Shown here one piece after another: positions 38,329 through 48,695 of a stretch of DNA of 64,000 nt (position 1 is the stretch's first letter; every line of letters starts with the position of its first letter). The DNA is taken from contig NZ_JARULD010000002.1 of assembly GCF_029688735.1 (NCBI RefSeq), positions 682,001-746,000 on the forward strand. Direction: 5' to 3'. This DNA is from Qipengyuania flavescens (lineage in GTDB: Bacteria > Pseudomonadota > Alphaproteobacteria > Sphingomonadales > Sphingomonadaceae). The position numbers were made by a program, and so were the translations under genes. Below the pieces are notes generated by a model. That model had not been told where the DNA came from. It made no database searches and saw nothing but the letters and a program-made list of their open reading frames with translations.

Positions 38329-39780
38329 TCAACGGTTTGCGTCTGGCCCCGGGGCGTCGGCGGCTTGCGCATCGATCCGCGCGAGCGCTTCTTCCTTGCC
38401 CAGAAGGACCAGCACATCGAAAATGCCGGGGGACGTGGTCGTCCCCGTCAATGCCGCGCGCATGGGCTGCGCGAGCTTGCCGAGACCCAGTTCGAGTTGC
38501 TCGGCATACGATTTCGTAGTGGCTTCGAGAGCCTCGATTGTCCAGTCATTTTGCACGTGCAGCATTTTCGACAGGCCCGCGAGCCGCTGCCGCGCTTCGT
38601 CATCAAGCAGGCCGGCCGCCTTCTCGGTCATGTCGAGAGGCCGCTCGGCGAAAAGAAACTGCGATCCTTCAACGAGTTCGTTGATGGACTTGGCACGGGT
38701 TTTAAGGACGGGCATGGCCTGCTCGAGCAAATCGACATCTGCATCACCCTCCAGCCTCTCGGCCACGATGCGAGCCAGGCGACCATCGTCGGCTTCGCGG
38801 ATGTAGTGCCCGTTGAGGTTCTGCAGCTTCTTTGTGTCGAACCGGGCAGGACCCTTGCCGACTCCGTCGAGGTCGAACAGCTCGATCGCTTCCTCGCGGC
38901 TGATCTCCTCGCGATCACCGTGCCCCCAGCCGAGGCGCAGGAGGTAATTGAAGAGTGCTTCCGGCAGCACGCCTTCCTCGTCGCGATAGCCTTCGACACC
39001 GACGGCGCCGTGGCGCTTCGACATTTTCGCGCCGTCCGGACCGTGGATCAGCGGCACGTGAGCATAGACCGGATCGGGCCAGCCGCCCTCGATCGCGTCC
39101 ATCGCGCGGATCACGGGGAGCTGGCGAAAGGCGTTGTTGAGGTGATCGTCGCCACGGATAACGTGAGTGACACCCATATCGTGATCGTCGACGACCACCG
39201 CGAGCATATAGGTCGGCGTACCGTCGGCGCGGAGCAGTACGTAATCGTCGATCTCGGCGTTCTTCACGGTCACCGGACCCTGGACGGCATCTTCGATGGT
39301 CGTCTCGCCCTCGGTCGGCACTTTAAGACGGATAACGAAGGGCGCCCCTTCGGGAGCCTCGCTCTCGTCGCGGTCGCGCCAGCGACGGTCGTAGCGCATC
39401 GGTTGCTTGGCTGCGCGCTGGTCGGCGCGCATTTGCTCGAGCTCCTCGGGCGTGGCGTAGCATTTGTACGCATGGCCTGCTGCGAGGAGCTGGCGCGCTA
39501 CTTCGGCATGACGTTCGGCGCGATCGGACTGGAACAGCGGCGCATCGTCGAAATCCAGGCCTAGCCAGCCGAGCCCTTCGATAATCTTGTCGATCGCGTC
39601 CTGCGTACTGCGCTTGCGGTCCGTATCCTCGATCCGCAGGAGCGTGCGGCCTCCGTGGTGCCGGGCGAAGAGCCAGTTGAACAGTGCCGTGCGCGCGCCG
39701 CCGATATGCAGGTATCCGGTGGGCGAAGGGGCAAAGCGGGTTACGACCTGTCCTTCGGGCGTTCCACTATCGCTTGCCAT
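38329..39780 (-). CDS. gltX: Glutamyl-tRNA synthetase
   Basis: Class I aminoacyl-tRNA synthetase of 483 residues. The ATP motifs are [25 protein letters not shown] (HIGG for HIGH) and GAKMSKRHG (KMSKR). Many alphaproteobacteria carry two GltX copies, one of which may charge tRNA-Gln; this cannot be decided here. The start MASDSG is set by homology; comEC is divergent with 82 bases between the starts. Confidence 0.96.
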   Translation of the reverse strand: MASDSGTPEGQVVTRFAPSPTGYLHIGGARTALFNWLFARHHGGRTLLRIEDTDRKRSTQDAIDKIIEGLGWLGLDFDDAPLFQSDRAERHAEVARQLLAAGHAYKCYATPEELEQMRADQRAAKQPMRYDRRWRDRDESEAPEGAPFVIRLKVPTEGETTIEDAVQGPVTVKNAEIDDYVLLRADGTPTYMLAVVVDDHDMGVTHVIRGDDHLNNAFRQLPVIRAMDAIEGGWPDPVYAHVPLIHGPDGAKMSKRHGAVGVEGYRDEEGVLPEALFNYLLRLGWGHGDREEISREEAIELFDLDGVGKGPARFDTKKLQNLNGHYIREADDGRLARIVAERLEGDADVDLLEQAMPVLKTRAKSINELVEGSQFLFAERPLDMTEKAAGLLDDEARQRLAGLSKMLHVQNDWTIEALEATTKSYAEQLELGLGKLAQPMRAALTGTTTSPGIFDVLVLLGKEEALARIDAQAADAPGPDANR

Positions 39781-39862
39781 TGGCTCTCGCTTCCTTTCAA
39801 ACACTTGCATGGCGACACGCGGGACGCCTTCGGTACCGATGGGGGGGACGGACGGAGGATCC

Positions 39863-42016
39863 GTGCAGGCTGTGCCGCGCCCTTGGCGCATGCGCGGCCT
39901 GATGTCCAGAATTGCGGATCGCTGCGAGACAGGTTTGGCGAGTGCCGGATTCGACCGCGGACCGTGGCTGGCAGTTGCCTTCGGCGGCGGGATCAGCCTG
40001 TGGTTTCTGCTCGATACGCCATGGCAATGGTCTGCGACGATCGGTGGACTGGTGCTGGTCGCCCTCGCAGCACTCGCCGCGTGGCGCGATCGTGACGAGC
40101 GGGCCTATCTCCTCGCTGCGACTGTCGCCACGTCGCTCGTCATCGCGGCAGGGATCGGCCTGGTCTGGGCAAGATCGGAATTGATCGGGGCGGAACCAAT
40201 CGAGCGGCCGGCATTCGAGCGGCTCGACGCCCGCATTCTCGAGCGCGAGGACCAACCCGCACGTGACCGCATTCGCCTCGTACTGGCGGCTCGCGATGCC
40301 GAGGACGGGATCGCGAGAGCCTATCGCGTCAACGTGCCGCTGGATCAAGCGGATAGCGGGTTGCGGGAGGGCGTACGCGTCAGGTTGTCCGCGCGCCTCA
40401 TGCCGCCTTCGCCGCCAATCGTACCGGGCGCCTACGACTTCGCGCGACGGGCCTGGTTCGATGGCTATGCAGCCACCGGCAGCGTTGTGGGGGATATCGA
40501 GATTGTAGAGGAGGCCGGCGGGGGCGGCGGCGAAGGCTGGATTGCGCAGGTTCAGCGACAGCTCTCGGCGCATGTTCGCGACCGTCTCGACGGCGCTCCC
40601 GGGGCGATCGCGGCGACTCTCGCCAGCGGCGACCGCGGGGCGATTTCCAAAGCGGATGAGGTGGCCATGCGGGACGCCGGCCTTACGCACCTGCTGTCGA
40701 TCAGCGGCCTCCACGTGAGCGCGATCATCGCCGCGACATATCTAATCGCGCTTAAGCTGCTGGCCCTGTGGCCATGGCTTGCGTTGCGAGTCAGGCTGCC
40801 CATCGTCGCTGCGGCAATCGCTGCGCTTGCCGGTATCGGCTACACGCTTTTGACGGGGGCGCAGGTACCTACGGTGCGCAGCTGCATCGGCGCTATTCTG
40901 GTCCTGACGGCTCTGGCGCTTGGGCGCGAGCCGCTCTCCTTGCGCCTAGTCGCGGTGGCGGCGATCGCGGTGCTGTTCCTATGGCCGGAATCGCTTGTCG
41001 GACCCAGCTTCCAGATGAGCTTTGCCGCCGTTCTGGCCATTGTTGCGCTTCACAATGCGAAGCCGTTTCGCGAATTCCTCGCGCCACGGGAGGAAAGCGG
41101 CTTGCGCCGTTTCGGCCGCCGGGCGCTGATGCTGTTCCTGACCGGCTTCGTCATCGAGCTCGCACTTATGCCGATCGTCCTGTTCCACTTCCACCGGGCA
41201 GGGATTTACGGGGCGGTCGCGAACCTCTTCGCGATCCCGCTCGTGACCTTTATTTCTATGCCGCTTGTTGCCCTGGCGCTGGCGATGGATGTGGTCGGGC
41301 TGGGAGCGCCGATATGGTGGTTGGTCGGCAAGTCGCTCGATGTCCTCCTGTGGATCGCACACCTTGTTTCCGCTCAGCCGGGTGCCGTGAAGCTCGCCCC
41401 GAAGATGCCGATGGCGGCCATGGCGGTATTTGTCCTTGGCGCGCTCTGGTTGGCATTGTGGCATGGAAGAACACGGCTTTGGGGCGCGCTTCCCGTCGCC
41501 GTCGCTTCATTATGGATGTGGGCGACACCCGCCCCGGACATCGTGATAACGCGCGACGGGCGCGATGTGGGTATCGCGAGCGCTGATGGCCGGCTGCTTG
41601 TTTTGCGGGACAGCGAGGGCAGCTACGCTCGGCAAAACCTGCGCGAAATCGCAGCGCTGGACGGGGAGCCGGTACCTTTAGCCGAATGGTCGGGCGCTCG
41701 GTGTAGCCGGGACTTTTGTAGCTTACGTATCGATAGGGATGGTCGAGAATGGGACGTGCTGATCGCGCGAAGCCGCGAATTTATCGAGGAGCGAGCGCTT
41801 GCCGCCGCCTGCGACAGGTCCGACATCGTCATCGCTGATCGCTTCCTGCCGCGTTCATGCAAGCCACGCTGGCTCAAGGCCGATCGCCGGTTTCTCGAGC
41901 GGGAAGGCGGTACCGCCATCTACCTTGCCGAAGAGCGTATCGATACCGTGGCCGAAGGGCAGGGCGAGCACGGTTGGTTCCGCCCTCTCGTCCGGTCGAG
42001 CGCTGGTTCTAAATAG
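39863..42016 (+). CDS. comEC: ComEC/Rec2 family competence protein
   Basis: Inner-membrane DNA-uptake channel protein of about 717 residues with ten or so membrane helices. The competence domain signature is clear: READS-like [23 protein letters not shown] near residue 275 and [30 protein letters not shown]. The C-terminal region is a degraded metallo-beta-lactamase-like domain ending in [17 protein letters not shown], as is usual in alphaproteobacteria. The GTG at 39863 has GGAGG four bases before it; ATG 39890 is an alternative. Confidence 0.88.
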   Translation: MQAVPRPWRMRGLMSRIADRCETGLASAGFDRGPWLAVAFGGGISLWFLLDTPWQWSATIGGLVLVALAALAAWRDRDERAYLLAATVATSLVIAAGIGLVWARSELIGAEPIERPAFERLDARILEREDQPARDRIRLVLAARDAEDGIARAYRVNVPLDQADSGLREGVRVRLSARLMPPSPPIVPGAYDFARRAWFDGYAATGSVVGDIEIVEEAGGGGGEGWIAQVQRQLSAHVRDRLDGAPGAIAATLASGDRGAISKADEVAMRDAGLTHLLSISGLHVSAIIAATYLIALKLLALWPWLALRVRLPIVAAAIAALAGIGYTLLTGAQVPTVRSCIGAILVLTALALGREPLSLRLVAVAAIAVLFLWPESLVGPSFQMSFAAVLAIVALHNAKPFREFLAPREESGLRRFGRRALMLFLTGFVIELALMPIVLFHFHRAGIYGAVANLFAIPLVTFISMPLVALALAMDVVGLGAPIWWLVGKSLDVLLWIAHLVSAQPGAVKLAPKMPMAAMAVFVLGALWLALWHGRTRLWGALPVAVASLWMWATPAPDIVITRDGRDVGIASADGRLLVLRDSEGSYARQNLREIAALDGEPVPLAEWSGARCSRDFCSLRIDRDGREWDVLIARSREFIEERALAAACDRSDIVIADRFLPRSCKPRWLKADRRFLEREGGTAIYLAEERIDTVAEGQGEHGWFRPLVRSSAGSK

Positions 42017-42091
42017 AAACAGCCTATTAAAGAAGAGGGGGCACAGCCGACGCCGGGCCCCTCTCCCAAACCAAACCTATCTCGTCGAACG

Positions 42092-42790
42092 TCAGTGGTA
42101 GCGGCGTAGCAGACCCGCGAGCTTGCCCTGAACTTTGACCCGGTGAGACTCATACACCTGCGGTTCGTAGGACCCATTCGCGGGATCAAGTCGAATGCGC
42201 CCGCCATCGCGGCGCAGATATTTCAGCGTAGCTTCTTCGTCATCGACAAGCGCCACGACGATCTCCCCGTCGCGTGCGGTATCGGACCGTCGCACGAGTG
42301 CGAAGTCGCCATCGAAGATTCCTGCCTCGACCATCGAGTCGCCCGACACTTCGAGCGCATAATGCTCGCCGGGCCCAAGCAGCGCGGCAGGAACAGGCAT
42401 GCTCGCCTGACCCTCGATCGCTTCGATCGGCGCGCCAGCCGCGATCCGGCCGTGCAGCGGCACATCGATGATGTCGTTCGCCGGTTCCGGGGCGACGGGT
42501 TTCGCCGTCACCGTAGCCGCCATCTTCGCGCCGGTATCGTTCGCAGGCTTGGGCTGGCCCGAGCCTGTCACCGCATCTTCGGGCAGTTTGACGACCTCGA
42601 GCGCGCGCGCCCGGTTGGGCAGGCGACGGATGAAGCCACGTTCTTCTAGAGCGGAAATCAGGCGATGCACGCCTGATTTGCTCTTGAGGTCGAGCGCTTC
42701 CTTCATTTCTTCGAAACTGGGTGAAATGCCGGTCTCCTCCAGCCGTTGCTGGATGAAGCGGATCAATTCGTGCTGCTTGGCTGTCAGCAT
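42092..42790 (-). CDS. lexA: SOS response repressor LexA
   Basis: Repressor of 232 residues that cleaves itself when RecA is activated. It has an N-terminal winged helix (residues 1-65, including [29 protein letters not shown]), a long Ala/Pro/Lys linker, and the S24 peptidase domain with the cleavage bond Ala118-Gly119, Ser152 (SGDSMVEAG) and Lys190 (EEATLKYL). The start MLTAKQHEL is set by the family. An SOS box lies 39 bases upstream, so it represses itself. Confidence 0.97.
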   Translation of the reverse strand: MLTAKQHELIRFIQQRLEETGISPSFEEMKEALDLKSKSGVHRLISALEERGFIRRLPNRARALEVVKLPEDAVTGSGQPKPANDTGAKMAATVTAKPVAPEPANDIIDVPLHGRIAAGAPIEAIEGQASMPVPAALLGPGEHYALEVSGDSMVEAGIFDGDFALVRRSDTARDGEIVVALVDDEEATLKYLRRDGGRIRLDPANGSYEPQVYESHRVKVQGKLAGLLRRYH

Positions 42791-42828
42791 ATCTGCGCAA
42801 CTCCCGTGCCGCCTGTTCACAACCCTGT

Positions 42829-42843
42829 GAACGAATGTGGAAC
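42829..42843. promoter_or_regulatory. Alphaproteobacterial SOS box (LexA operator)
   Basis: Direct repeat GAAC-N7-GAAC, read as GTTC-N7-GTTC towards lexA. This is the exact consensus operator of alphaproteobacterial LexA and lies 39 bases before the lexA start. Confidence 0.9.
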
Positions 42844-42938
42844 AATTAGGCAACGGATATCAACAAGTCAAGCAATTCGGCCGTTTCGGAGCTTTCTTGT
42901 GGAGAACAGGCGTTCGCGATACGTGCCGGAGCACTGGG

Positions 42939-43724
42939 TCAGCCTTGGAGCAGGGTACGCGTCGCAGCGACGACATCGGCCTGCCGCATCAGACTCTCGC
43001 CGATGAGGAAGCTACGCACGCCGCCGCGCGCGAGGCGCTGGCAATCGGCATGCGTCGCGATGCCACTCTCGCCGACAAGAAGGGCGTCTTTCGGGATGAG
43101 GGCTGCGAGCCGCTCGGTGGTCGCCAGATCGGTGGTAAAGGTCCGCAGATCCCGATTGTTGACGCCGATGAGCCGCGTTTGAAGCGCCAGCGCGCGTTCC
43201 AGCTCGTGTTCGTCATGGACTTCGACCAGCACGTCCATCCCGCGCTCGAGCGCGGCCGCTTCGATCTCGCCCATCACGCCATCGTCCAGCGCGGCAACGA
43301 TAATGAGTATCGCATCTGCGCCGAGCGCGCGGGCTTCGGCGACCTGCCAGGGGTCAATCATGAAGTCCTTGCGCAGGACCGGCAGATCGCAAGCCGCGCG
43401 CGCTTCGATCAGATAGTCTTCGTGGCCCTGGAAGTAGGGCGAATCGGTCAGGACCGACAGACAGGCCGCACCGCCTTCGGCGTAGTCACGAGCGTGCTGC
43501 GCGGGGCGAAAATCCTCCCGGATCAGACCCTTGGATGGCGAAGCTTTCTTGATTTCGGCGATCAGGCCGAAGCCATTTTGCTGCGCGCATTCAAGTGCGG
43601 AGCGAAAGCCACGCGGCGGCGTTTGGCCGTTGGCTTGCACATCGAGCGAACCGAGCGAATGCTTCTGCTTGCGCACGGCCACTTCGCCGCGCTTGGTTTC
43701 ACAGATTTCGACCAGCTTGTTCAT
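42939..43724 (-). CDS. trpC: Indole-3-glycerol-phosphate synthase
   Basis: TIM-barrel enzyme of 261 residues, fourth step of tryptophan synthesis. Signatures: [21 protein letters not shown] with the catalytic Lys, [13 protein letters not shown] with the second Lys, [12 protein letters not shown] and VGESGI. It is monofunctional (no TrpF domain). Its ATG overlaps the trpD stop, so trpG-trpD-trpC is a coupled set. Confidence 0.96.
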   Translation of the reverse strand: MNKLVEICETKRGEVAVRKQKHSLGSLDVQANGQTPPRGFRSALECAQQNGFGLIAEIKKASPSKGLIREDFRPAQHARDYAEGGAACLSVLTDSPYFQGHEDYLIEARAACDLPVLRKDFMIDPWQVAEARALGADAILIIVAALDDGVMGEIEAAALERGMDVLVEVHDEHELERALALQTRLIGVNNRDLRTFTTDLATTERLAALIPKDALLVGESGIATHADCQRLARGGVRSFLIGESLMRQADVVAATRTLLQG

Positions 43725-44713
43725 TGCGCGATCGCGATCCAGTCTGCCAGCAATTGCCGGGCAGCGCCGCTGTCGATTGCTTCGCCAGCCATTTCGGCAC
43801 CTGTGGTCCAGTCCTCGGTCTTGCCCGCCACGATCAACGTAGCGGCGGCATTGAACAGCACGGCGTCGCGATAGGGCCCGGGCGCGCCGAGCAACAGCGC
43901 CTCCAGTGCCTTGGCGTTATGCGACGGGTCGCCCCCGCGGATCGCCTCGACCGGCGCATGGGGCAGGTTCGCCTGAACGGGGTTCACCCGCCGCATCTCG
44001 AACTCATTGCGAGTGACGTCGGCCAACTCGTTTCCACCGGCAAGGCTAAGCTCGTCCAGCCCCTCGTCGCCCGAAGCGATGAAGGTACGCTCCGTGCCGA
44101 GCTTGGCTTTTGCCGCCGCGTAGATCGGTACATAGGCCGGCCGCGCGATCCCGATGAGCTGGCGTTTCACGCCGGCCGGATTGGAGAGGGGCCCCATCAG
44201 GTTGAAAATCGTCCGTACGCCAAGTTGCTGGCGGATGGGCTGAATCCGCCCCATCGCGGGATGATGATTCTTCGCGAAAAGGAAGCAAATCCCAAGTTCG
44301 GCCAGTGACTTCTCTGCGGTTCTTCCCGCGGCCTCCATATCGAGGCCGAGCGCTTCGAGTGTGTCTGCAGCACCCGACTTGCTGCTCGCCGCCCGATTGC
44401 CGTGCTTGGCCACAGGAATACCGCACGCCGCGACCAGCAGGCTCACTGCGGTAGAAACATTGAGCGTGTGATGCCCGTCACCGCCGGTGCCGCAGCAATC
44501 GACCGTTCCTTCCGGCGCATCGATCGGGATCAACCGCGCCCGCAGGGCCCGCGCCGCGCCCGCGATCTCATCGGATGTTTCGCTGCGGGTGGACATTTCG
44601 CGTAGGAACCGCGCGATTTCCTCGTCGCTCGTCTCGCCGTCCAGTATCCAGCCGAAGACCTCCTCGGCCTCCTGCTCGCCCAGATGCTGCTCTGCTGTGG
44701 GGAGCGTCTTCAT
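43721..44713 (-). CDS. trpD: Anthranilate phosphoribosyltransferase
   Basis: Second step of tryptophan synthesis, 330 residues. Visible are the phosphoribosyl-binding [22 protein letters not shown] loop, the [21 protein letters not shown] motif and [30 protein letters not shown]. It is not fused to TrpG. The ATG at 44713 overlaps the trpG stop (ATGA). Confidence 0.96.
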   Translation of the reverse strand: MKTLPTAEQHLGEQEAEEVFGWILDGETSDEEIARFLREMSTRSETSDEIAGAARALRARLIPIDAPEGTVDCCGTGGDGHHTLNVSTAVSLLVAACGIPVAKHGNRAASSKSGAADTLEALGLDMEAAGRTAEKSLAELGICFLFAKNHHPAMGRIQPIRQQLGVRTIFNLMGPLSNPAGVKRQLIGIARPAYVPIYAAAKAKLGTERTFIASGDEGLDELSLAGGNELADVTRNEFEMRRVNPVQANLPHAPVEAIRGGDPSHNAKALEALLLGAPGPYRDAVLFNAAATLIVAGKTEDWTTGAEMAGEAIDSGAARQLLADWIAIAQ

Positions 44714-45324
44714 GCCGGCACCTTTGCGTCGATCCCGCACAGCGACAGGAAATTTGCGAGCAGCGCGTGTCCATGCTCTGTCGCGATACTTTCGGGATGA
44801 AATTGGACGCCGTGGATAGGCAAGTCGCTATGCCGAAACCCCATGACGCTGCTGCCATCGAGGCCGGGCGTCGTGCTGGTGGCATTGACCGCGAGGCTCT
44901 CCGGAATGTCCTCCACGATCAGCGAGTGATAGCGGGTAGCGGTGAAGGGTGACGGCAGTCCGGCAAATACGCCGCTGGCGTCATGTTCCACCGGTGATGT
45001 CTTGCCATGCATCAGCCCGCCGCGAACGACCTTGCCGCCAAAGTGCTGGCCGATCGCCTGATGGCCGAGGCAGACCCCGAGCAGCGGCTTACCCGCATCC
45101 GCGCATGCCGCCACGAGGTCGAGACTGATACCTGCCTCGTTCGGGGTGCATGGCCCGGGCGAGATCAGGAAACCCGCCGCGCCGCGGCTCATCGCCTGGC
45201 CCGCCGACATGGCGTCATTGCGCACCACCTCAACCTCGGCTCCCATCTCCATCAGGTAATGGACGAGGTTGAAGGTGAAGCTGTCGTAATTGTCGATGAC
45301 GAGGATAGAGCGGCTGTCGGTCAT
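44710..45324 (-). CDS. trpG: Anthranilate synthase component II (glutamine amidotransferase)
   Basis: Class I amidotransferase of 204 residues that supplies ammonia to TrpE. The nucleophile Cys lies in [13 protein letters not shown], and the His/Glu pair in [24 protein letters not shown] is the oxyanion region. Because the 4-amino-4-deoxychorismate synthase uses the same type of subunit, it may serve both pathways. The start [16 protein letters not shown] is set by the family. Confidence 0.95.
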   Translation of the reverse strand: MTDSRSILVIDNYDSFTFNLVHYLMEMGAEVEVVRNDAMSAGQAMSRGAAGFLISPGPCTPNEAGISLDLVAACADAGKPLLGVCLGHQAIGQHFGGKVVRGGLMHGKTSPVEHDASGVFAGLPSPFTATRYHSLIVEDIPESLAVNATSTTPGLDGSSVMGFRHSDLPIHGVQFHPESIATEHGHALLANFLSLCGIDAKVPA

Positions 45325-45391
45325 TGCGGATCGCTCAATGGCGGCACGGCTGCGGGCTTTCAAGCAAGTTAAGCTGACCGCGACGTCACGC

Positions 45392-46348
45392 CTACTTGCC
45401 GGCCAGCTTGTCGGTCGCCCGCACGAGGCCATCGATGATGCCCGGTTCTGCTGCGGAGTGTCCGGCATCGTTCACGATCCACAGGTCGGCTTCGGGCCAA
45501 GCCTTTTTCAGCGCCCAGGCGGATGTCGGCGGCGTGCAAATGTCGTGGCGGCCCTGAACGATAATTCCGGGTATGCCCGCCAGCGCGCTGACGTTCTTCA
45601 ACAATTGCGCTTCATCCAGAAAGAAGTCCTCGAGGAAGAACTTCGCACAAATCCGGGCGAAAGGCACCGCCTTGGCCGGATCGGCGAAGGTGTCCAGTAG
45701 GGCAGGGTCTGGCAGCAGAGTGGCGACATTGCCTTCCCACAGCGACCATTCGCGCGCGGCGGCGAGGCGTGTTTCTTCATCATCGCAGGTCAGGCGCTTG
45801 TAATAGGCTTTCACCAGATCGCCGCGCTCGTCTTCCGGGATGAGGCCGGTAAACTGGTCCCACTGCTCGGCCATGATCTCGCTGGCGCCATAGGTGTAGA
45901 GCCAGTCTTTCTCAATCTGGCGTGCGAGGAATACGCCGCGCAGCACCAGCTCGCTCGTGCGGTCGGGATGGGTCTCGGCATAGGCGAGGGCGAGTGTCGC
46001 GCCCCAGCTACCGCCGAAGACCTGCCACTTGTCATGCCCGCACATCTCGCGCAGCCGCTCGACATCGGCGACGATGCGCCAGGTATCGTTATGCTCGATT
46101 TCGGCGAAAGGCAGCGACTTGCCGCATCCGCGCTGGTCGAACAGCAGGATGTCGTAGAGTTCGGGATCCCACTGGCGCCGGTGATCGGGCGACATGCCGC
46201 CGCCCGGGCCGCCATGCAGGAAAACCGCGGGTTTCGCGCCGGGTGTGCCGACCCGTTCGTAATAGAGAGAATGACCCTCGCCGACATCCAGCATCCCGGT
46301 TTCGTAGGGTTCGATCTCCGGATAGAGCCCACGGCGCTGTTCGGTCAC
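45392..46348 (-). CDS. pip: Proline iminopeptidase
   Basis: Alpha/beta-hydrolase of 318 residues that removes N-terminal proline from peptides (family S33). The oxyanion segment [10 protein letters not shown], the [11 protein letters not shown] segment and the nucleophile elbow [14 protein letters not shown] are present; Asp and His follow in [14 protein letters not shown] and [14 protein letters not shown] start overlapping the stop of the glycosidase-like gene, so it is translated from the trpE transcript. Confidence 0.95.
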   Translation of the reverse strand: MTEQRRGLYPEIEPYETGMLDVGEGHSLYYERVGTPGAKPAVFLHGGPGGGMSPDHRRQWDPELYDILLFDQRGCGKSLPFAEIEHNDTWRIVADVERLREMCGHDKWQVFGGSWGATLALAYAETHPDRTSELVLRGVFLARQIEKDWLYTYGASEIMAEQWDQFTGLIPEDERGDLVKAYYKRLTCDDEETRLAAAREWSLWEGNVATLLPDPALLDTFADPAKAVPFARICAKFFLEDFFLDEAQLLKNVSALAGIPGIIVQGRHDICTPPTSAWALKKAWPEADLWIVNDAGHSAAEPGIIDGLVRATDKLAGK

Positions 46349-47178
46349 TCGCTGTCCTTCTTTTCGACGACCACGATCGGGCCGATCGGCGCTCCGGTAT
46401 CGAGGCGGTCGGTCGCCGGGTTCCACAATTGCGAGACGTTCCCGTCGAGGAACAACGCGTTGGGTGTCTTCAACTCGTCGCGATAGAAGCGCGCGAGCTT
46501 GCCAAAGGAAATCGGTGCGTTCGAAATCACGAAATGGGCCCGGCCCTGCCCATCGACGCCGACTGCGTTGCGGATCAGCCGCGATGGGCCGTCCTGCGTT
46601 ATTTCGGGATGCAGCTTGCCGTCGACCACCAGCATCGGCCCGGACTGCGTGCCGAACTCCGGCCGCTCGGTCACATTGGCGAGGAAATCTTCGGTCGTGC
46701 GGACGTGCCATTCGCCCGCCGTGCCGTAGAACACGCCGTTGGGCTTGAGGTGGAAATTGCCTTCGCCCTCGGCGGTGTTGAGAGTCTTGAGTCGCTCCGA
46801 GCCTTCAACGAAGTAACCGATCGGCTCGCCCTCGTCGTCATACATGCCCGCGTTCATTGCAAAGGCGACACCGTTCTCGCCGCGTTGGCGCGAAAAAGCT
46901 GTCAGGCTGCGATAGGGCGCTTCGCCTGACGGCCCCAGATCCATGCCGATGCGGTGGCGGACGGGATTGGCAAGGCAGTGGGTAAGGGGCGTGTCTTCGA
47001 AGATTATGGAACGGCAGGCGCTTTCTACCGAACTTGCGACGGTCTCCGTCTCGCTAGGCTCAGGCGAAGGCGATGGCGCCTGCCCGTCGATCCTGGCACG
47101 AGCGACAGGCTCGCCGGCAGGTTGCTGTTCGCAAGCTGCCAGGCTGCCGAGCGCGATCAGGAGAACTGCCACTCTCAC
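46345..47178 (-). CDS. Phosphodiester glycosidase (NAGPA/DUF2233) family lipoprotein
   Basis: Protein of 277 residues. The lipoprotein signal is VRVAVLLIALGSLAAC. A Pro/Ser/Glu linker precedes the exopolysaccharide-type domain with AFAMNAGMYDDEGEPIGYFVEG, LKPNGVFY, SGPMLVVDGKL, RNAVGVDGQGRAHFVIS and ALFLDGNVSQLW. Domain members remove terminal sugars linked by phosphodiester bonds; the substrate here is unknown. The GTG start overlaps the trpE stop (GTGA) and its stop overlaps pip. Confidence 0.88.
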   Translation of the reverse strand: MRVAVLLIALGSLAACEQQPAGEPVARARIDGQAPSPSPEPSETETVASSVESACRSIIFEDTPLTHCLANPVRHRIGMDLGPSGEAPYRSLTAFSRQRGENGVAFAMNAGMYDDEGEPIGYFVEGSERLKTLNTAEGEGNFHLKPNGVFYGTAGEWHVRTTEDFLANVTERPEFGTQSGPMLVVDGKLHPEITQDGPSRLIRNAVGVDGQGRAHFVISNAPISFGKLARFYRDELKTPNALFLDGNVSQLWNPATDRLDTGAPIGPIVVVEKKDSE

Positions 47179-48695
47179 TGGCCGTAACCCGCTTCGTTCG
47201 CGAGCCGCACTGCGTCCTTTGCGGCGGCGAGCAGGGCGCCGGCCTTGGCTTCGCATTCGCGCTGCTCATAGGCTGGATCGCTGTCCGCCACGATGCCCGC
47301 CCCGGCCTGCACATGCATGATCCCATCTTTCACCACGGCGGTGCGCAGGACAATGCAGCTGTCGACCGATCCGTCCGGTGCGAAATAGCCGACGCCGCCC
47401 GCATAGGGGCCGCGCGTTGCAGGTTCCAGCTCGGCGATAATCTCGCAGGCGCGCACCTTGGGTGCACCGCTGACGGTGCCTGCCGGGAACCCGGCAAACA
47501 GCGCATCGAGCGCATCCTTGCCCTCGGCTAGGCGCCCGACGACGTTGCTGACGATATGCATGACGTGGCTGTACCGTTCGACCGTAAAACTCTCCGTGAC
47601 CTCGACGCTGCCGGCGTCCGCCACGCGTCCTGCGTCGTTGCGCCCGAGATCGAGCAACATCAAGTGTTCTGCGCGCTCCTTCGGGTCGGCCAGAAGCGAT
47701 TTCTCGGCGAGCCGATCCGCCTCCTGGGTTGCGCCGCGCGGCCGGGTCCCCGCGATCGGTCGGATCGTAACCTCGCCTTCGCGCACACGCACGAGAATTT
47801 CGGGGCTGGAGCCGACTACGGCGAAGCCGGGAAGATCGAGGAAGTAGAGGAACGGCGAAGGGTTGATACGCCGGAGCGAACGATAGAGCGCCATGGGCGG
47901 CAGCTCGAAAGGCGACGTAAAGCGTTGCGAGAGGACGACCTGGAAGACATCGCCGGCCGCGATGTAGTCTTTCGCACGCAAGACCATTGACTGGTAATCG
48001 TCGGCATCGATGGTCGAGGTGAGCTGCGGTTCGACATGGTCGGGATACCGGTCGGCAGACTTCGTAAGAGGCAGTGACAGCTTGCGCAGAACTTCGTCGA
48101 TCCGCTCTTGCGCCACGTCGAGCGATCCGTCCGGCCAGACCGGCGATATGCAGAACAAAGTGTCGCCAAGGCGGTCGAAGACCAGGATTACTGTCGGGCG
48201 GACAAAGAGCATGTCCGGCAAATCGACTTCGCTCTCCGGAGCACGCGGGAGCTTCTCGACCAGGCTGATTGTCTCATAGCCGAAATAGCCGACGAGGCAG
48301 GCGAGGGCGGGCGGAAGCGCTGCCGGCGTCGCACATTGGCAGTCTTTAGTCAGCCTGCGCAGCGCATCCAGCGCGCCGCCTTCGCACGGAACGAAAGCGT
48401 CGCGATCCGTTTGCCAGTCGCGATTGATCTCCGCCTCGGCGCCATGCGCGCGAAAGACCAGGTCAGGCGCTATGCCGATCAGGCTATAGCGCCCGCGTGT
48501 CTCGCCACCCTCGACCGACTCGAGTACGAAATCGCCGCGTCCTTCCTCGAACAGCTTGAGCGCCGCCCCGACGGGAGTTTCCGTGTCAGCGACGATAGTG
48601 CGCCAGACCAGCGCGGGACGACCCTCGCTCAGCTCGGCGCGCGCCTGGTCGAGGCCTTCGAGAGCGGTGAACAAGGGCGTCTCAGTTCGTGCCAA
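47175..48695 (-). CDS. trpE: Anthranilate synthase component I
   Basis: Chorismate-utilising enzyme of 506 residues, first step of tryptophan synthesis. Motifs: the Trp feedback-site region LLESVEGG-like (FVLESVEGGETRGRYSLIG), PSPFLYFLDLPGFAVVGSSPEILVR, RPIAGTRPRGAT, MLLDLGRNDAGRV, FPAGTVSGAPKVRA and GAGIVADSDPAYE. The TTG at 48695 overlaps the end of the ppiD-like gene by 14 bases and has no clear ribosome site, so the start is uncertain. It is separated from trpGDC by two unrelated genes. Confidence 0.95.
   Translation of the reverse strand: MARTETPLFTALEGLDQARAELSEGRPALVWRTIVADTETPVGAALKLFEEGRGDFVLESVEGGETRGRYSLIGIAPDLVFRAHGAEAEINRDWQTDRDAFVPCEGGALDALRRLTKDCQCATPAALPPALACLVGYFGYETISLVEKLPRAPESEVDLPDMLFVRPTVILVFDRLGDTLFCISPVWPDGSLDVAQERIDEVLRKLSLPLTKSADRYPDHVEPQLTSTIDADDYQSMVLRAKDYIAAGDVFQVVLSQRFTSPFELPPMALYRSLRRINPSPFLYFLDLPGFAVVGSSPEILVRVREGEVTIRPIAGTRPRGATQEADRLAEKSLLADPKERAEHLMLLDLGRNDAGRVADAGSVEVTESFTVERYSHVMHIVSNVVGRLAEGKDALDALFAGFPAGTVSGAPKVRACEIIAELEPATRGPYAGGVGYFAPDGSVDSCIVLRTAVVKDGIMHVQAGAGIVADSDPAYEQRECEAKAGALLAAAKDAVRLANEAGYGQ

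Noticed and set aside
36975..38519. 514-codon plus-strand frame opposite gltA
   Set aside because: Shadow of citrate synthase, whose active-site residues are all on the minus strand.
39841..39847. Run of seven G before comEC as a phase-variable tract
   Set aside because: A single short homopolymer outside the likely coding start gives no evidence of phase variation.
42032..42074. Inverted repeat between comEC and lexA as a terminator
   Set aside because: The stem has a mismatch, a long loop and no clear T-run, so support is too weak to list.
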